From an uncultured Steroidobacter sp. (GTDB lineage Bacteria; Pseudomonadota; Gammaproteobacteria; Steroidobacterales; Steroidobacteraceae), in the NCBI GenBank assembly GCA_946478975.1, contig CAMLEO010000257.1, positions 1 through 10,558 on the forward strand: a stretch of DNA of 10,558 nt, read 5' to 3'. Of this stretch, positions 1 to 7,033 are shown piece by piece (within the stretch, counting starts at the first letter, position 1; the number at the start of each line of letters is the position of its first letter). The translations under genes were made by a program, and so were the position numbers. The notes below the pieces were generated by a model. That model saw nothing but the letters and a program-made list of their open reading frames with translations. It ran no database searches and was not told the origin of the DNA.

Positions 1-292
1 TGACGTGCGCGATCCACGGCCCGGGCTCGACCGAGCGCGCGCAGTCGGCGATCGTCACGCGATGCCCATCGGGCCGCCCCGTCCAGCCGAGTGTGCTGGT
101 CCAACGTCCTTTGCCTGCCGAGGTGAGTTCACCCGTGCGTCCATCAGGAGTTCGCCAACGCAGCTTGCCCTCCTCTGCCGCCGCGATATCCAACGACGTG
201 CCGTCGGTCATGCGATAGCTGCCAACTTCACAAGGCGCGGCAATAGATCCCGTGCTCGCAAGCACGAGAAGAATCAGAGTGAGGTGTTTCAT
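1..292 (-). CDS. N-terminal part of an exported protein, possibly an alpha/beta hydrolase (runs off left edge)
   Basis: An uninterrupted minus-strand frame starts with ATG at 290-292 and continues for 97 codons to the left edge, so only the N-terminus is visible. Residues 1-19 look like a Sec signal peptide: Lys2, a Leu/Ile/Val-rich core, then a cleavage site near SIAA-PCEV. The mature part begins CEVGSYRMTDG and continues with a short Trp/Gly-rich module containing LRWRTPDGRTG and TLGWTGRPDGH. I recall similar modules ahead of the catalytic domain in exported alpha/beta hydrolases of Xanthomonadales-like bacteria, but no catalytic Ser, Asp or His is in view, so that function is an inference. 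Cys21 and the Cys in IADC could form a disulfide. There is no clear Shine-Dalgarno sequence. The gene is divergent from the glycosyltransferase. A longer frame on the plus strand over the same DNA lacks protein-like features and is treated as a shadow. Confidence 0.6.
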   Translation of the reverse strand, partial: MKHLTLILLVLASTGSIAAPCEVGSYRMTDGTSLDIAAAEEGKLRWRTPDGRTGELTSAGKGRWTSTLGWTGRPDGHRVTIADCARSVEPGPWIAHV

Positions 293-547
293 CGGACGTT
301 CGACGCATCACGCACGCGCAGGGTTGCAGTGGGCCGAGCGCATCTGCCGTCATCGTCGAAGGTAGGTTTTATTCTGGGGGAGCTGAATGCGCGAATGGAG
401 GGCCGTGCGGCCGGCGCATCGAGCGACGGAAAAGCAGTGATCTGAACTCCCCCGCCGTGCTGAGAATATACCGCATCGGGGGGCTTGCCGAAAGCCGGGG
501 GCGATGACGCAGCATCGCGGCCGTTGCTTGATTACGGGAGCGATAAG
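293..547. promoter_or_regulatory. Divergent intergenic region between the exported protein and the glycosyltransferase
   Basis: This 255-bp gap holds no convincing gene. On the plus strand a possible weak sigma-70 promoter is seen: CTGAAC at 442-447, 16 bases, then GAATAT at 464-469, which would give a 5' leader of roughly 70 bases for the glycosyltransferase. The -10-like segment lies between CCCCCG (449-454) and CGGGGG (477-482), which could pair as a 6-bp GC stem with a loop of about 22 bases. A 17-codon ATG frame at 385-438 has a purine-rich run (GGGGGAG) just upstream but looks like chance. No promoter is recognisable for the minus-strand gene. Confidence 0.3.
536..540 (+). promoter_or_regulatory. 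Ribosome binding site that fixes the glycosyltransferase start
   Basis: GGGAG at 536-540 is followed by 7 bases and then ATG at 548. This spacing favours ATG 548 over an in-frame TTG at 485, whose extra 21 residues have no family similarity and lie ahead of the conserved first beta strand. Confidence 0.7.
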
Positions 548-1759
548 ATGCGCGTGTTGTTGACCACCTTTGGATCACGTGGCGATGTTCAGCCGGTGCT
601 CGCGCTTGCAGTCGCTTTACGAGCATTGGGCACGGATGCACGCGTGTGCGCGCCTCCGGATGAGGAGTTTGCAAAACTTTTTGACGCCGCCGGCGTGCCG
701 CTGTTGCCAGCGTTCACGACTGTCCGCGATTGGGTCGCCGAACGTTTGGCGAAGCGCGCGACGATTTCGTTGCCCCAGGTTGCGGCCCAGGTGATGGCGG
801 CACAGTACGAGGCCATCGGTGCGGCCGCCCGTGGATGTGACGTGATGGTTGCGACCGGCCTGTTCTCCTCCGTCCTCGCCGCGCGAGCGGTCGCTGAAAA
901 ACTGGGCGTGCATTACATACACGCAGCGTACTGCCCGATGTTTCTACCTTCGCCCCATCAAGCCCCGATGGAATTTCCCAGCCACCCCAATCCGCCGGGC
1001 ATGACTGACAATCAGCAGCTGTGGGACAGAAACATCCAGGTGATGAACGAGATCTTCGGCGCAGGCATCAACACGCTGCGTGCATCCGTTGGCTTGCCGA
1101 AGGTTGATAACGTGCGCGATCACGGCTTCACCGATCACCCCTGGCTGGCCGCAGATCCCGTGCTCGCGCCGTGGCGGCCGATACCGACACTCAACGTCAC
1201 GCAAACGGGAGCCTGGATTCTGCCGGACGAGCGGCCGCTGCCGACGGATCTGCTCACATTCCTCGATCGCGGCGACGCGCCCGTGTACGTCGGTTTCGGA
1301 AGTCTTCCCGCCCCGAAGGACTTTGCTCGCATGGCGATCGACGTCGTGCGAGCTCAAGGGCGTCGCGTGCTTCTTTCGCGCGGCTGGGCGGAGCTTGCGC
1401 TAGTGGACCAGCAGCCAGACTGCTTCATCGTCGATGAGGTCAACCAGCAAGCGTTGTTTCCTCGCGTGGCGGCAGTCGTTCATCACGGCGGCGCAGGCAC
1501 GACGACAGCGGCAGCGCGGGCCGGGACGCCTCAAGTCGTCGTGCCGCAACTCGCCGATCAGCCTTATTGGGCCGGCCGGGTTTGGGACCTCGGGATCGGT
1601 GCAGCTCACAACGGCCCGGCGCCGACAGCGGAGTCGTTGTCTGCCGCACTCACATCCGCGCTGAGCGACGGAGTTCGATCACGCGCGCAGTCGGTTGCAA
1701 ACACGATGCCCGGTGACGGAGCGATGCGAGCGGCAAAACTACTGCTCGAATCAACTTAG
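548..1759 (+). CDS. Glycosyltransferase, GT1/GT28 type (GT-B fold)
   Basis: This 403-residue protein is predicted to transfer a sugar from a nucleotide-sugar to a small, probably lipophilic acceptor, as do sterol and antibiotic glycosyltransferases of family GT1. Two Rossmann-like halves are recognisable. The N-terminal acceptor half (Glyco_transf_28 type) opens MRVLLTTFGSRGDVQP, with GSRGDVQP at residues 9-16; Asp13 occupies the position proposed as general base in the vancomycin-type Gtf enzymes. The C-terminal donor half carries HHGGAGTT (312-319), which should bind the donor phosphates, followed by ADQPYW (336-341), where the D-Q pair normally contacts the sugar. The length is typical for the family. 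No signal peptide or membrane segment is visible, so it should be cytosolic. No biosynthetic partner gene lies beside it and the acceptor is unknown. Its stop codon lies inside the 3' end of the convergent DUF885 gene. Confidence 0.9.
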   Translation: MRVLLTTFGSRGDVQPVLALAVALRALGTDARVCAPPDEEFAKLFDAAGVPLLPAFTTVRDWVAERLAKRATISLPQVAAQVMAAQYEAIGAAARGCDVMVATGLFSSVLAARAVAEKLGVHYIHAAYCPMFLPSPHQAPMEFPSHPNPPGMTDNQQLWDRNIQVMNEIFGAGINTLRASVGLPKVDNVRDHGFTDHPWLAADPVLAPWRPIPTLNVTQTGAWILPDERPLPTDLLTFLDRGDAPVYVGFGSLPAPKDFARMAIDVVRAQGRRVLLSRGWAELALVDQQPDCFIVDEVNQQALFPRVAAVVHHGGAGTTTAAARAGTPQVVVPQLADQPYWAGRVWDLGIGAAHNGPAPTAESLSAALTSALSDGVRSRAQSVANTMPGDGAMRAAKLLLEST

Positions 1760-3523
1760 CCGTCGCTGGATCCACTCGTCGACCAATTGCTCCAGCGTTG
1801 CGAGCGGGACCGCCCCGTTCGAGAGCACCACGTCGTGGAACTCGCGGATATCGAAACGCGAACCGAGCTGCTGCTGCGCGCGGGCACGCAGCTCGAGAAT
1901 TTTCAGCTGGCCGATCTTGTAAGCGAGCGCCTGCCCGGGCCATTCGATATAACGATCGACTTCGTTGGCGATGTCCGCTTCGCTGCGTGCCGCATGCGCA
2001 TTGAAATAGGCGATGGCCTGGTCGCGCGTCCAATGTTTGTAATGGATGCCAGTATCGACGACGAGCCGCACCGCGCGCCACATCTCGTAAGTGAGCTGGC
2101 CGAACTTGGAGTATGGATCGCGATACAACCCGAGCTCGTCCCCCAGGCTTTCGGCGTAGAGACCCCAGCCTTCGTTGAACGCGATTGCACCGCCATCGCC
2201 GCCGGCGTCGCGACGGAAGTTCGGCAAGCCTTCCAACTCGCGCGAGAGTGCAATCTGCAAATGGTGGCCCGGCACCGCTTCGTGCGCCGTGAGCACTTCG
2301 ATCTCGTACTTGGCACGGATCTCCGGACGATACAAGTTCACGTAGTAATAACCGGCGCGTGAACCATCGGCCGCGGGCGCCATGTAATACGCGACCGCCG
2401 TATTCTGCGCGATCTCTTCGGGGACGGGACGGACGCCGTAGGGCGTGCGAGGAAGCTTACGGAACAGCTTCACGAGCTCGGGCTCGATGGACTTCGCGGT
2501 GACGATATAAGCCCGCAGCAGATCGTCGGGCGATTTGAAATAAAACTGCGGATCGGTGCGCAGGAACACCAGGAACTCTGCGAAGCTGCCCTTGAAGCCG
2601 GTCTGTCGCATCACCTCATTCATCTGCTGCTCGATGCGCGCCACCTCCTTCAAGCCGATGGCGTGAATCTCTTCCGGCGTCATCGATGTAGTCGTGAAGT
2701 GCTGAGCGCGTTGCGCATAGAACGCGTCCCCGTTCGGCGTGTCCCACAGGCCCACTGTGGCTCGACTCGCTGGCAAGTAGCGTTGGCGAAAGAACTGTTC
2801 GAAGCGGCGATACGCTGGCAGCACGACGCTGGCGATCGCTTGTTTGCCCTCAGCCTGCAATCGCGCACGCTCGTCCGCAGCGACTGAGGCTGGAATTCGT
2901 GTGAAGGGCCGATAGAAAGCACTTTGCGTCGGATCTTTGACGGCGATCAATGCTGCCAGCGCGGTCTCGACGCGATCCATGACGACTCGCGGCTGAACGC
3001 GCCTCTCGCGAATGCCCCGCTCCAGCAACGCTTTGTTCTGATCGAGATAACGATCGATGGACCGCAGCCGGGCGATCCAGTTGTCGTAATCGGCGACCGT
3101 TGCGAACGGCAGCGCTTCGGCTTCGGCGGACAGACGATGTACGCCTTCACCCGCGCGCAGGTCGAAAAGATATGACTCGAAGGAGAAGGCCGCGACTCGG
3201 GTTCGATATCGATGCCGGAACACATCGTAGTTGAGGCGCTCGGCAGGCGTCAGCAGCTCGCGATCGATGTGATCCAATCGCGCCAGCGCTGCCACGTTCG
3301 CATCGTTGCGGCGCTGAAGCGCTCCGACAGACACATCCGGCCACAGCCGATCGTAACGACGGTCGCCTCGACCCGAAGCGAACAGAGGGTCTTCGCGCAA
3401 CCCTCGCTCCCAGGTCTCATCGAACAGCGCATGCAGCTCGCTCCTCGCCTGCTCCTGAGGCGACTGCGCATGGGCGGCAGCGGCAAACGCGAATATCGCC
3501 ACGCTGACGAATCCCTTGACCAT
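1751..3523 (-). CDS. Secreted DUF885 family protein, probable metallopeptidase-like enzyme
   Basis: The gene encodes a DUF885 (PF05960) protein of 590-591 residues, a normal length for exported members. It starts with a clear Sec signal (Met-Val-Lys, a hydrophobic Ala/Phe core, cleavage at AHA-QS near residue 20), so it should act in the periplasm or outside the cell. Numbered from the first Met, HEAVPGHH lies at 415-422 and FNEGWGLY at 450-457. The two His of the HExxx-GHH motif plus Glu452 look like the metal ligands and catalytic Glu of a zinc-peptidase-like active site; a peptidase role is family-level inference and the substrate is unknown. Two adjacent ATG codons (3524-3526 and 3521-3523) compete as start. 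GGAGG at 3528-3532 leaves 1 base before the first and 4 before the second, so I prefer 3523. The last 9 bp overlap the end of the convergent glycosyltransferase. Confidence 0.9.
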   Translation of the reverse strand: MVKGFVSVAIFAFAAAAHAQSPQEQARSELHALFDETWERGLREDPLFASGRGDRRYDRLWPDVSVGALQRRNDANVAALARLDHIDRELLTPAERLNYDVFRHRYRTRVAAFSFESYLFDLRAGEGVHRLSAEAEALPFATVADYDNWIARLRSIDRYLDQNKALLERGIRERRVQPRVVMDRVETALAALIAVKDPTQSAFYRPFTRIPASVAADERARLQAEGKQAIASVVLPAYRRFEQFFRQRYLPASRATVGLWDTPNGDAFYAQRAQHFTTTSMTPEEIHAIGLKEVARIEQQMNEVMRQTGFKGSFAEFLVFLRTDPQFYFKSPDDLLRAYIVTAKSIEPELVKLFRKLPRTPYGVRPVPEEIAQNTAVAYYMAPAADGSRAGYYYVNLYRPEIRAKYEIEVLTAHEAVPGHHLQIALSRELEGLPNFRRDAGGDGGAIAFNEGWGLYAESLGDELGLYRDPYSKFGQLTYEMWRAVRLVVDTGIHYKHWTRDQAIAYFNAHAARSEADIANEVDRYIEWPGQALAYKIGQLKILELRARAQQQLGSRFDIREFHDVVLSNGAVPLATLEQLVDEWIQRRLS

Positions 3524-3526
3524 CAT

Positions 3527-3588
3527 CCCTCCGAGCTGCGACCAGAAATGGCTAATATACCGGCAACCACCTCCGCAGGCGCCACCTC
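3527..3588. promoter_or_regulatory. Divergent promoter region between the DUF885 and tfoX-like genes
   Basis: An AT-rich island in otherwise GC-rich DNA, at 3553-3559, reads TATATT on the minus strand (5 of 6 to the sigma-70 -10 consensus) and TAATAT on the plus strand (4 of 6). On the minus strand it would place transcription start about 20 bases ahead of the DUF885 ATG, leaving room for the GGAGG ribosome site. No credible -35 hexamer sits 16-18 bases upstream in either direction, so this is tentative. Confidence 0.3.
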
Positions 3589-3984
3589 ATGCCGGTCAGC
3601 AGCGACTATCTTCAGTATGTGCTCGAACAGCTGGCTCGCTTACCGCGAGTGACTTCGCGGCGGATGTTCGGGGGCATCGGCCTGTACAGCGACGGCGTGT
3701 TCTTCGGCATCATCGACAACGACACGCTGTTCTTCAAAACAGACGACAGCACGCGCGAGCGTTATGTCGCGCTCGGCAGCCAGCCGTTTCGTCCGTACAA
3801 GGATCGACCGGAGGTGAGCATGAGCTACTTCCACGTGCCCGCAGAGATTCTGGAAGACGCTGACGAGCTCGTGCCCTGGGCTCAAGGTGCGGTTCGCGCG
3901 GCGGGTGCAGCGGCCGAGATGAAGCGCAAACCCAAGCGAGCTGCGAAGAAACGCGCCACGCGAAAGAAGTCGCGTGGCGCCTGA
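3589..3984 (+). CDS. TfoX/Sxy N-terminal-domain protein with a basic C-terminal tail
   Basis: This 131-residue protein consists of a single TfoX N-terminal domain (PF04993) at about residues 5-105. The family signature RRMFGGIGLY is at 24-33, followed by the usual short beta strands (VFFGIIDNDTLFFK, then RPYKDRPEVSMSYFHVP). The C-terminal domain of full-length Sxy/TfoX is absent, as in many small stand-alone TfoX-like proteins, which have no established role in competence. Residues 111-131 form a separate tail with 12 Lys/Arg in 21 positions; it may bind nucleic acid, but its DNA also doubles as a terminator hairpin, which may partly explain its composition. The ATG at 3589 is chosen because the domain begins directly after it; no Shine-Dalgarno sequence precedes it. 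The protein lacks a signal peptide and should be cytosolic. The gene ends 12 bp before the convergent receptor gene. Confidence 0.88.
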   Translation: MPVSSDYLQYVLEQLARLPRVTSRRMFGGIGLYSDGVFFGIIDNDTLFFKTDDSTRERYVALGSQPFRPYKDRPEVSMSYFHVPAEILEDADELVPWAQGAVRAAGAAAEMKRKPKRAAKKRATRKKSRGA

Positions 3985-3988
3985 TTTT
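3953..3988. terminator. Bidirectional hairpin terminator inside the 3' end of the tfoX-like gene
   Basis: GCGCCACGCGA (3953-3963) pairs perfectly with TCGCGTGGCGC (3970-3980) around a 6-base loop, AAGAAG. On the plus strand the hairpin is followed by CTGATTTTC, a short T run just past the stop codon of the tfoX-like gene. On the minus strand, 16 bases after the TBDR1 stop, the same hairpin is followed by GTTTCTTC. It can therefore serve both convergent genes. The T tracts are short, so efficiency is uncertain. Confidence 0.65.
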
Positions 3989-3996
3989 CGCAACGG

Positions 3997-6957
3997 TCAG
4001 AACTTCACTCGAGCGCCAACACTGTAGCGTGGTCCGTTCTCGTAGAAGCCGACGGGGATGCCGTCGTCGGTGTGCTGGTAGATCACCTCGTTGGTGATGT
4101 TGACTGCCGCGAGGTACACCGAGACGTCCTGCGTCACATTCCAGTTCGCCGTCGCATCGAGCTGCTTGTAAGCATCGGTGACGATCTGCGATCCCATGGT
4201 GAGCGCGCCATAAGCATCGGAGCGATAGTTATAGGACAGGCGCGCGCCGAAGCGATCGTTCTCGAAATACACCGACGCGTTCAGCTGATCCTCCGAATTG
4301 CCCTGGAGCTTGAGCTTCGGCTGGCCGGGCACAGGATCGACCTTCGCATCCGTAAACGTATAGTTCAGCAACATGCCGAAGCCCGCGCCGAACGACTGCT
4401 GCCACTGCAGCTCGACACCTTGAATATCGGCGCCTTCGTCGCTGTTGAACGGACGCGTGACATTCAACACGCGGCCATCGATGGTTTCGCTGGCCGTGCG
4501 CTTGTAGATGAACGTGTCGAGGCTCTTCCAGAAGTACGTCGCAGACACCAGTGACGCATCGGCGAAGTACCATTCCGCCCCCAGCTCGAACTGATCGGCA
4601 TAGATCGGATCGAGCAGTGGATTGCCGGCGCTGGCGCTGCCCGTCGTCGCGTCGATGGTGATGTTTGCACTCAAGTCCTGGAACGTATTGCGCGCCATCG
4701 CACGCGACGCGGCGCCTCGCACCAGCAGGTCGTCCCTGATTTCGAACACTGCATTCAAGCTGGGCAGATAGTCCGTGTACGTCCTCGACACCGTGCCGCG
4801 CGCACCGTTGATGTACGCCGTCGAGTCCTGCTCCGTGCGGATGCCACGCAGGCCGAGATTGCCTCGCAGGCGGCCCGACTCGAAATCGCCTTTGATATAC
4901 GCCGCCGTGATCTGCTCGTTGATCTTGTAGTACGCAAGCTGATCGAACGTGTACTGCAGGTCCAGCAGCGGGTTGATGACTCGCATGGCAGCCGCACCAT
5001 CGAGCCACGCATAGCGTCGCAACGATCCGGCCGTGCCCGCCTCGCCGTGCAACTCAGGCGTAATGCCGCCAGAGACGCGATCCATTGTGATCGCCTCCAG
5101 CGCCGCGCGATTCGGATTGTCGGGGCTCACGCGTCCGATGTGACGAGTGTTCTCGACCGTATCGTCACGAAACTTCACGCCGGTCTTGATGGCATTGAGC
5201 CAGCCCGCGTTCACTTTGAATGTGAGATCGCCCTGGCCGTAATACTCGTCCTCCTGCATCTTGCGCACCCAGTCGCGCAGGTTGTCGGGGACCAGGTGCA
5301 AGGCTGCGGGATTGGTTGCCTGCAGGTCCGGATACGACACTTCGATCGCCGACGGTCGCAGATTGATGGTTTCGCGCGTGTCGCCTTCGAACCAGTAGTT
5401 CTGGTCTCGATCGCTGCCGCCTTCGGCCTGCGTATAACCGACCTGGCCGTGCGCCACCCAACTCTCCGCATCGTAGGTGCCGTCCAGATCGATGACTTGT
5501 GACTTGATGAAAGCTTCGCGGTAGATCGGCTCGATCGCTGCGCCCGGCGTGGTGCTGTCGTTCAACGTACCCGCCACCAACGCGCGACGGCCGTCGCTGG
5601 TCGGCACGCACTCGGGAGTGGTAACTGTTGCTCCCCGCGGCAGCTTGTAGCCGCCGGGCATGAACAGATAGTTCTGGTTGTGATTATCCATGTCCATGTC
5701 GGAGTTGACGTAGTTGAGCGCGATGTCCCAACGATCCGTCGGCCGGAATTGCAACGTTGCATTCGCGGTGAGACGCTCGCGATCCTGCAGGAAGATGGCC
5801 GAACCGCCGCCCCACACGACATACACATCGTCGGTCACGTGACCGTTCTGGTCGGTGATGTCGAACAGCGTGTTGTCCGGAAACGCTTCCAGACCGTCGC
5901 GTCGCATCTTGCGCTTCTGATAACTCACGGACGCGAGCGCGCCGAACGTGCCACTGTCGTTTTTCCAGCTCACCAGGCCCGAGAACTGCGGGTCCACTTT
6001 ATCGGGCAGGTCGCTGTATTGAGCTTCGCCGGACAGCCGCACCGTGAACGGTTCCAAATCCATCGGCCGTCGAGTGCGCACGTTGACCAGGCCGCCGATG
6101 CTGCCTTCGTCCAGATCCGCTTGCGGGCTCTTGTGCACTTCCAGGCCGGCAACGAGCTCCGAGGCGAGGATGTCGTAATTGAAACCTCGGCTCGGATTGT
6201 CGTTCGCCCACCAGTACGCGGACGCCACGCTCTGCCCGTTCATCACGGTGCGATTCATGGTGCTGTCGGTGCCGCGAACAAAAATATCCCGGCCTTCGCC
6301 CCAGATGCGATCGACCGAGATGCCGGGAATTCGCTGCAACGAGTCCGCGACGTTCTTGTCCGGAAACTTGCCGATGTCTTCGGAGGTGATGACATCGAGC
6401 ACGGCGGTCGCTTCGCGCTTTGTTTGCAGCGACTCGCGCACGCTGCCGCGAATGCCGCTGACGACGACTTCCTCCAGCGAGCTGCCGCCGCCTTCGTTTC
6501 CTTCGGTCTGCCGCAAGCTGCGCACTTGCGGTGGCACATGCGTCATCGGAACAGTCTCCGCTTGTGCCAGCCGGATGAAACCCGGCTCGCGCCGTTCCGT
6601 CGCGCCCTGTGGTGATTTCAGCGGCGATTTCAGCGTCGCTTTGCCGGTCGGCAGAATCGTGACGGTGCGATGGTCGAGAAATTCGAACTCGAGCCCCGTG
6701 TCCGCCAGCAACTGGCGCAGTGCCTCGTCCGAGGGCAATCCGCTCGGCACCGCCGAAGACTTCACGCGATCGGCAACCCGAGACATATAAACAATCTGCA
6801 GTCCCGTCTGACGCGACAGCTCGGTCAGCGCGCTGTCGACAGGTTGCGAAGGAATGGCTTGGGTGATGAGTGCCCGGTCGACCTCCTGGGCCGCGGCCAA
6901 GGTGGAACTGAACGTCAACGCGATCACAATTGCCAGCCGGCGAGCTCGTCCGCACAT
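3997..6957 (-). CDS. TonB-dependent receptor with STN signalling domain (TBDR1)
   Basis: A complete 986-residue outer-membrane transducer of the FecA type. Residues 1-23 form a Sec signal (LAAA-Q cleavage). Residues 25-103 are an STN domain (QPVDSALTELSRQTGLQIVY ... RTVTILP), the part that contacts a FecR-type regulator in the periplasm. A Ser/Pro/Gly-rich linker follows, then a candidate TonB box EEVVVSG (162-168) and the plug domain at about 170-295, with IGKFPDKNVADSLQRIPG, RDIFVRG and GSIGGLVNVRT. These motifs match the Xanthomonas/Caulobacter-type receptor group. The rest is a long beta barrel ending in Phe (YSVGARVKF), as expected for assembly by the Bam complex. The substrate is not readable; the group includes sugar, oligosaccharide and siderophore transporters. 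AGGAGG at 6966-6971, 8 bases before the ATG, supports this start. The gene lies 76 bp after fecR behind a predicted sigma-factor-specific promoter. Confidence 0.93.
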   Translation of the reverse strand: MCGRARRLAIVIALTFSSTLAAAQEVDRALITQAIPSQPVDSALTELSRQTGLQIVYMSRVADRVKSSAVPSGLPSDEALRQLLADTGLEFEFLDHRTVTILPTGKATLKSPLKSPQGATERREPGFIRLAQAETVPMTHVPPQVRSLRQTEGNEGGGSSLEEVVVSGIRGSVRESLQTKREATAVLDVITSEDIGKFPDKNVADSLQRIPGISVDRIWGEGRDIFVRGTDSTMNRTVMNGQSVASAYWWANDNPSRGFNYDILASELVAGLEVHKSPQADLDEGSIGGLVNVRTRRPMDLEPFTVRLSGEAQYSDLPDKVDPQFSGLVSWKNDSGTFGALASVSYQKRKMRRDGLEAFPDNTLFDITDQNGHVTDDVYVVWGGGSAIFLQDRERLTANATLQFRPTDRWDIALNYVNSDMDMDNHNQNYLFMPGGYKLPRGATVTTPECVPTSDGRRALVAGTLNDSTTPGAAIEPIYREAFIKSQVIDLDGTYDAESWVAHGQVGYTQAEGGSDRDQNYWFEGDTRETINLRPSAIEVSYPDLQATNPAALHLVPDNLRDWVRKMQEDEYYGQGDLTFKVNAGWLNAIKTGVKFRDDTVENTRHIGRVSPDNPNRAALEAITMDRVSGGITPELHGEAGTAGSLRRYAWLDGAAAMRVINPLLDLQYTFDQLAYYKINEQITAAYIKGDFESGRLRGNLGLRGIRTEQDSTAYINGARGTVSRTYTDYLPSLNAVFEIRDDLLVRGAASRAMARNTFQDLSANITIDATTGSASAGNPLLDPIYADQFELGAEWYFADASLVSATYFWKSLDTFIYKRTASETIDGRVLNVTRPFNSDEGADIQGVELQWQQSFGAGFGMLLNYTFTDAKVDPVPGQPKLKLQGNSEDQLNASVYFENDRFGARLSYNYRSDAYGALTMGSQIVTDAYKQLDATANWNVTQDVSVYLAAVNITNEVIYQHTDDGIPVGFYENGPRYSVGARVKF
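6614..6637 (-). repeat. Two tandem 12-bp units in the STN-to-plug linker of TBDR1
   Basis: GATTTCAGCGGC (6614-6625) and GATTTCAGCGTC (6626-6637) differ at one base. In frame on the minus strand they encode the doubled Leu-Lys-Ser-Pro in the TBDR1 linker at about residues 109-116. The repeat keeps the frame and only changes linker length, so it looks like recent slippage in a flexible, unconstrained segment. Confidence 0.6.
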
Positions 6958-6965
6958 CCCTCTCC

Positions 6966-6971
6966 CCTCCT
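6966..6971 (-). promoter_or_regulatory. Strong ribosome binding site of TBDR1
   Basis: AGGAGG on the minus strand at 6971-6966, 8 bases before the ATG at 6957, is a full match to the anti-Shine-Dalgarno complement. It contrasts with the sigma gene, which has no such site. Confidence 0.8.
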
Positions 6972-6996
6972 CATTCTGGGTGACGCCTCATCCTGT

Positions 6997-7030
6997 TACG
7001 AGGCGGTTGCCGCACATCCGGGTACGAAAT
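6997..7030 (-). promoter_or_regulatory. Predicted ECF-sigma-dependent promoter of TBDR1
   Basis: On the minus strand, ATTTCGTACCCG (7030-7019), 16 bases and CTCGTA (7002-6997) lie in the 76-bp gap between fecR and TBDR1. The same two boxes with the same spacing occur before the sigma gene. CGTA in the downstream box fits the CGT-type -10 core seen in many ECF promoters. Transcription would start near 6990, giving a leader of roughly 33 bases that includes the AGGAGG site. That the local sigma factor reads it is inference from the shared motif and gene context. Confidence 0.7.
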
Positions 7031-7033
7031 ATT

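Noticed and set aside
385..438. 17-codon leader-peptide-like frame before the glycosyltransferase
   Set aside because: No attenuator structure, regulatory codon run or conservation evidence; likely chance.
5..445. 146-codon plus-strand reading frame
   Set aside because: Arg-rich sequence without domain pattern, lying opposite a frame with a clear signal peptide. Judged a shadow.
485..547. Longer glycosyltransferase start at TTG 485
   Set aside because: The extra 21 residues precede the conserved first strand MRVLLTTFGSRGD, and only ATG 548 has a well-spaced GGGAG.
3589..3984. Competence regulator role for the TfoX-domain protein
   Set aside because: The C-terminal TfoX domain is missing and no competence genes are nearby. 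Small stand-alone TfoX N-terminal proteins are common without such a role.
5680..6615. 311-codon plus-strand frame opposite TBDR1
   Set aside because: It lies antisense to well-conserved plug and barrel coding sequence. Its Val/Arg/His-rich composition is typical of antisense frames in GC-rich genes.
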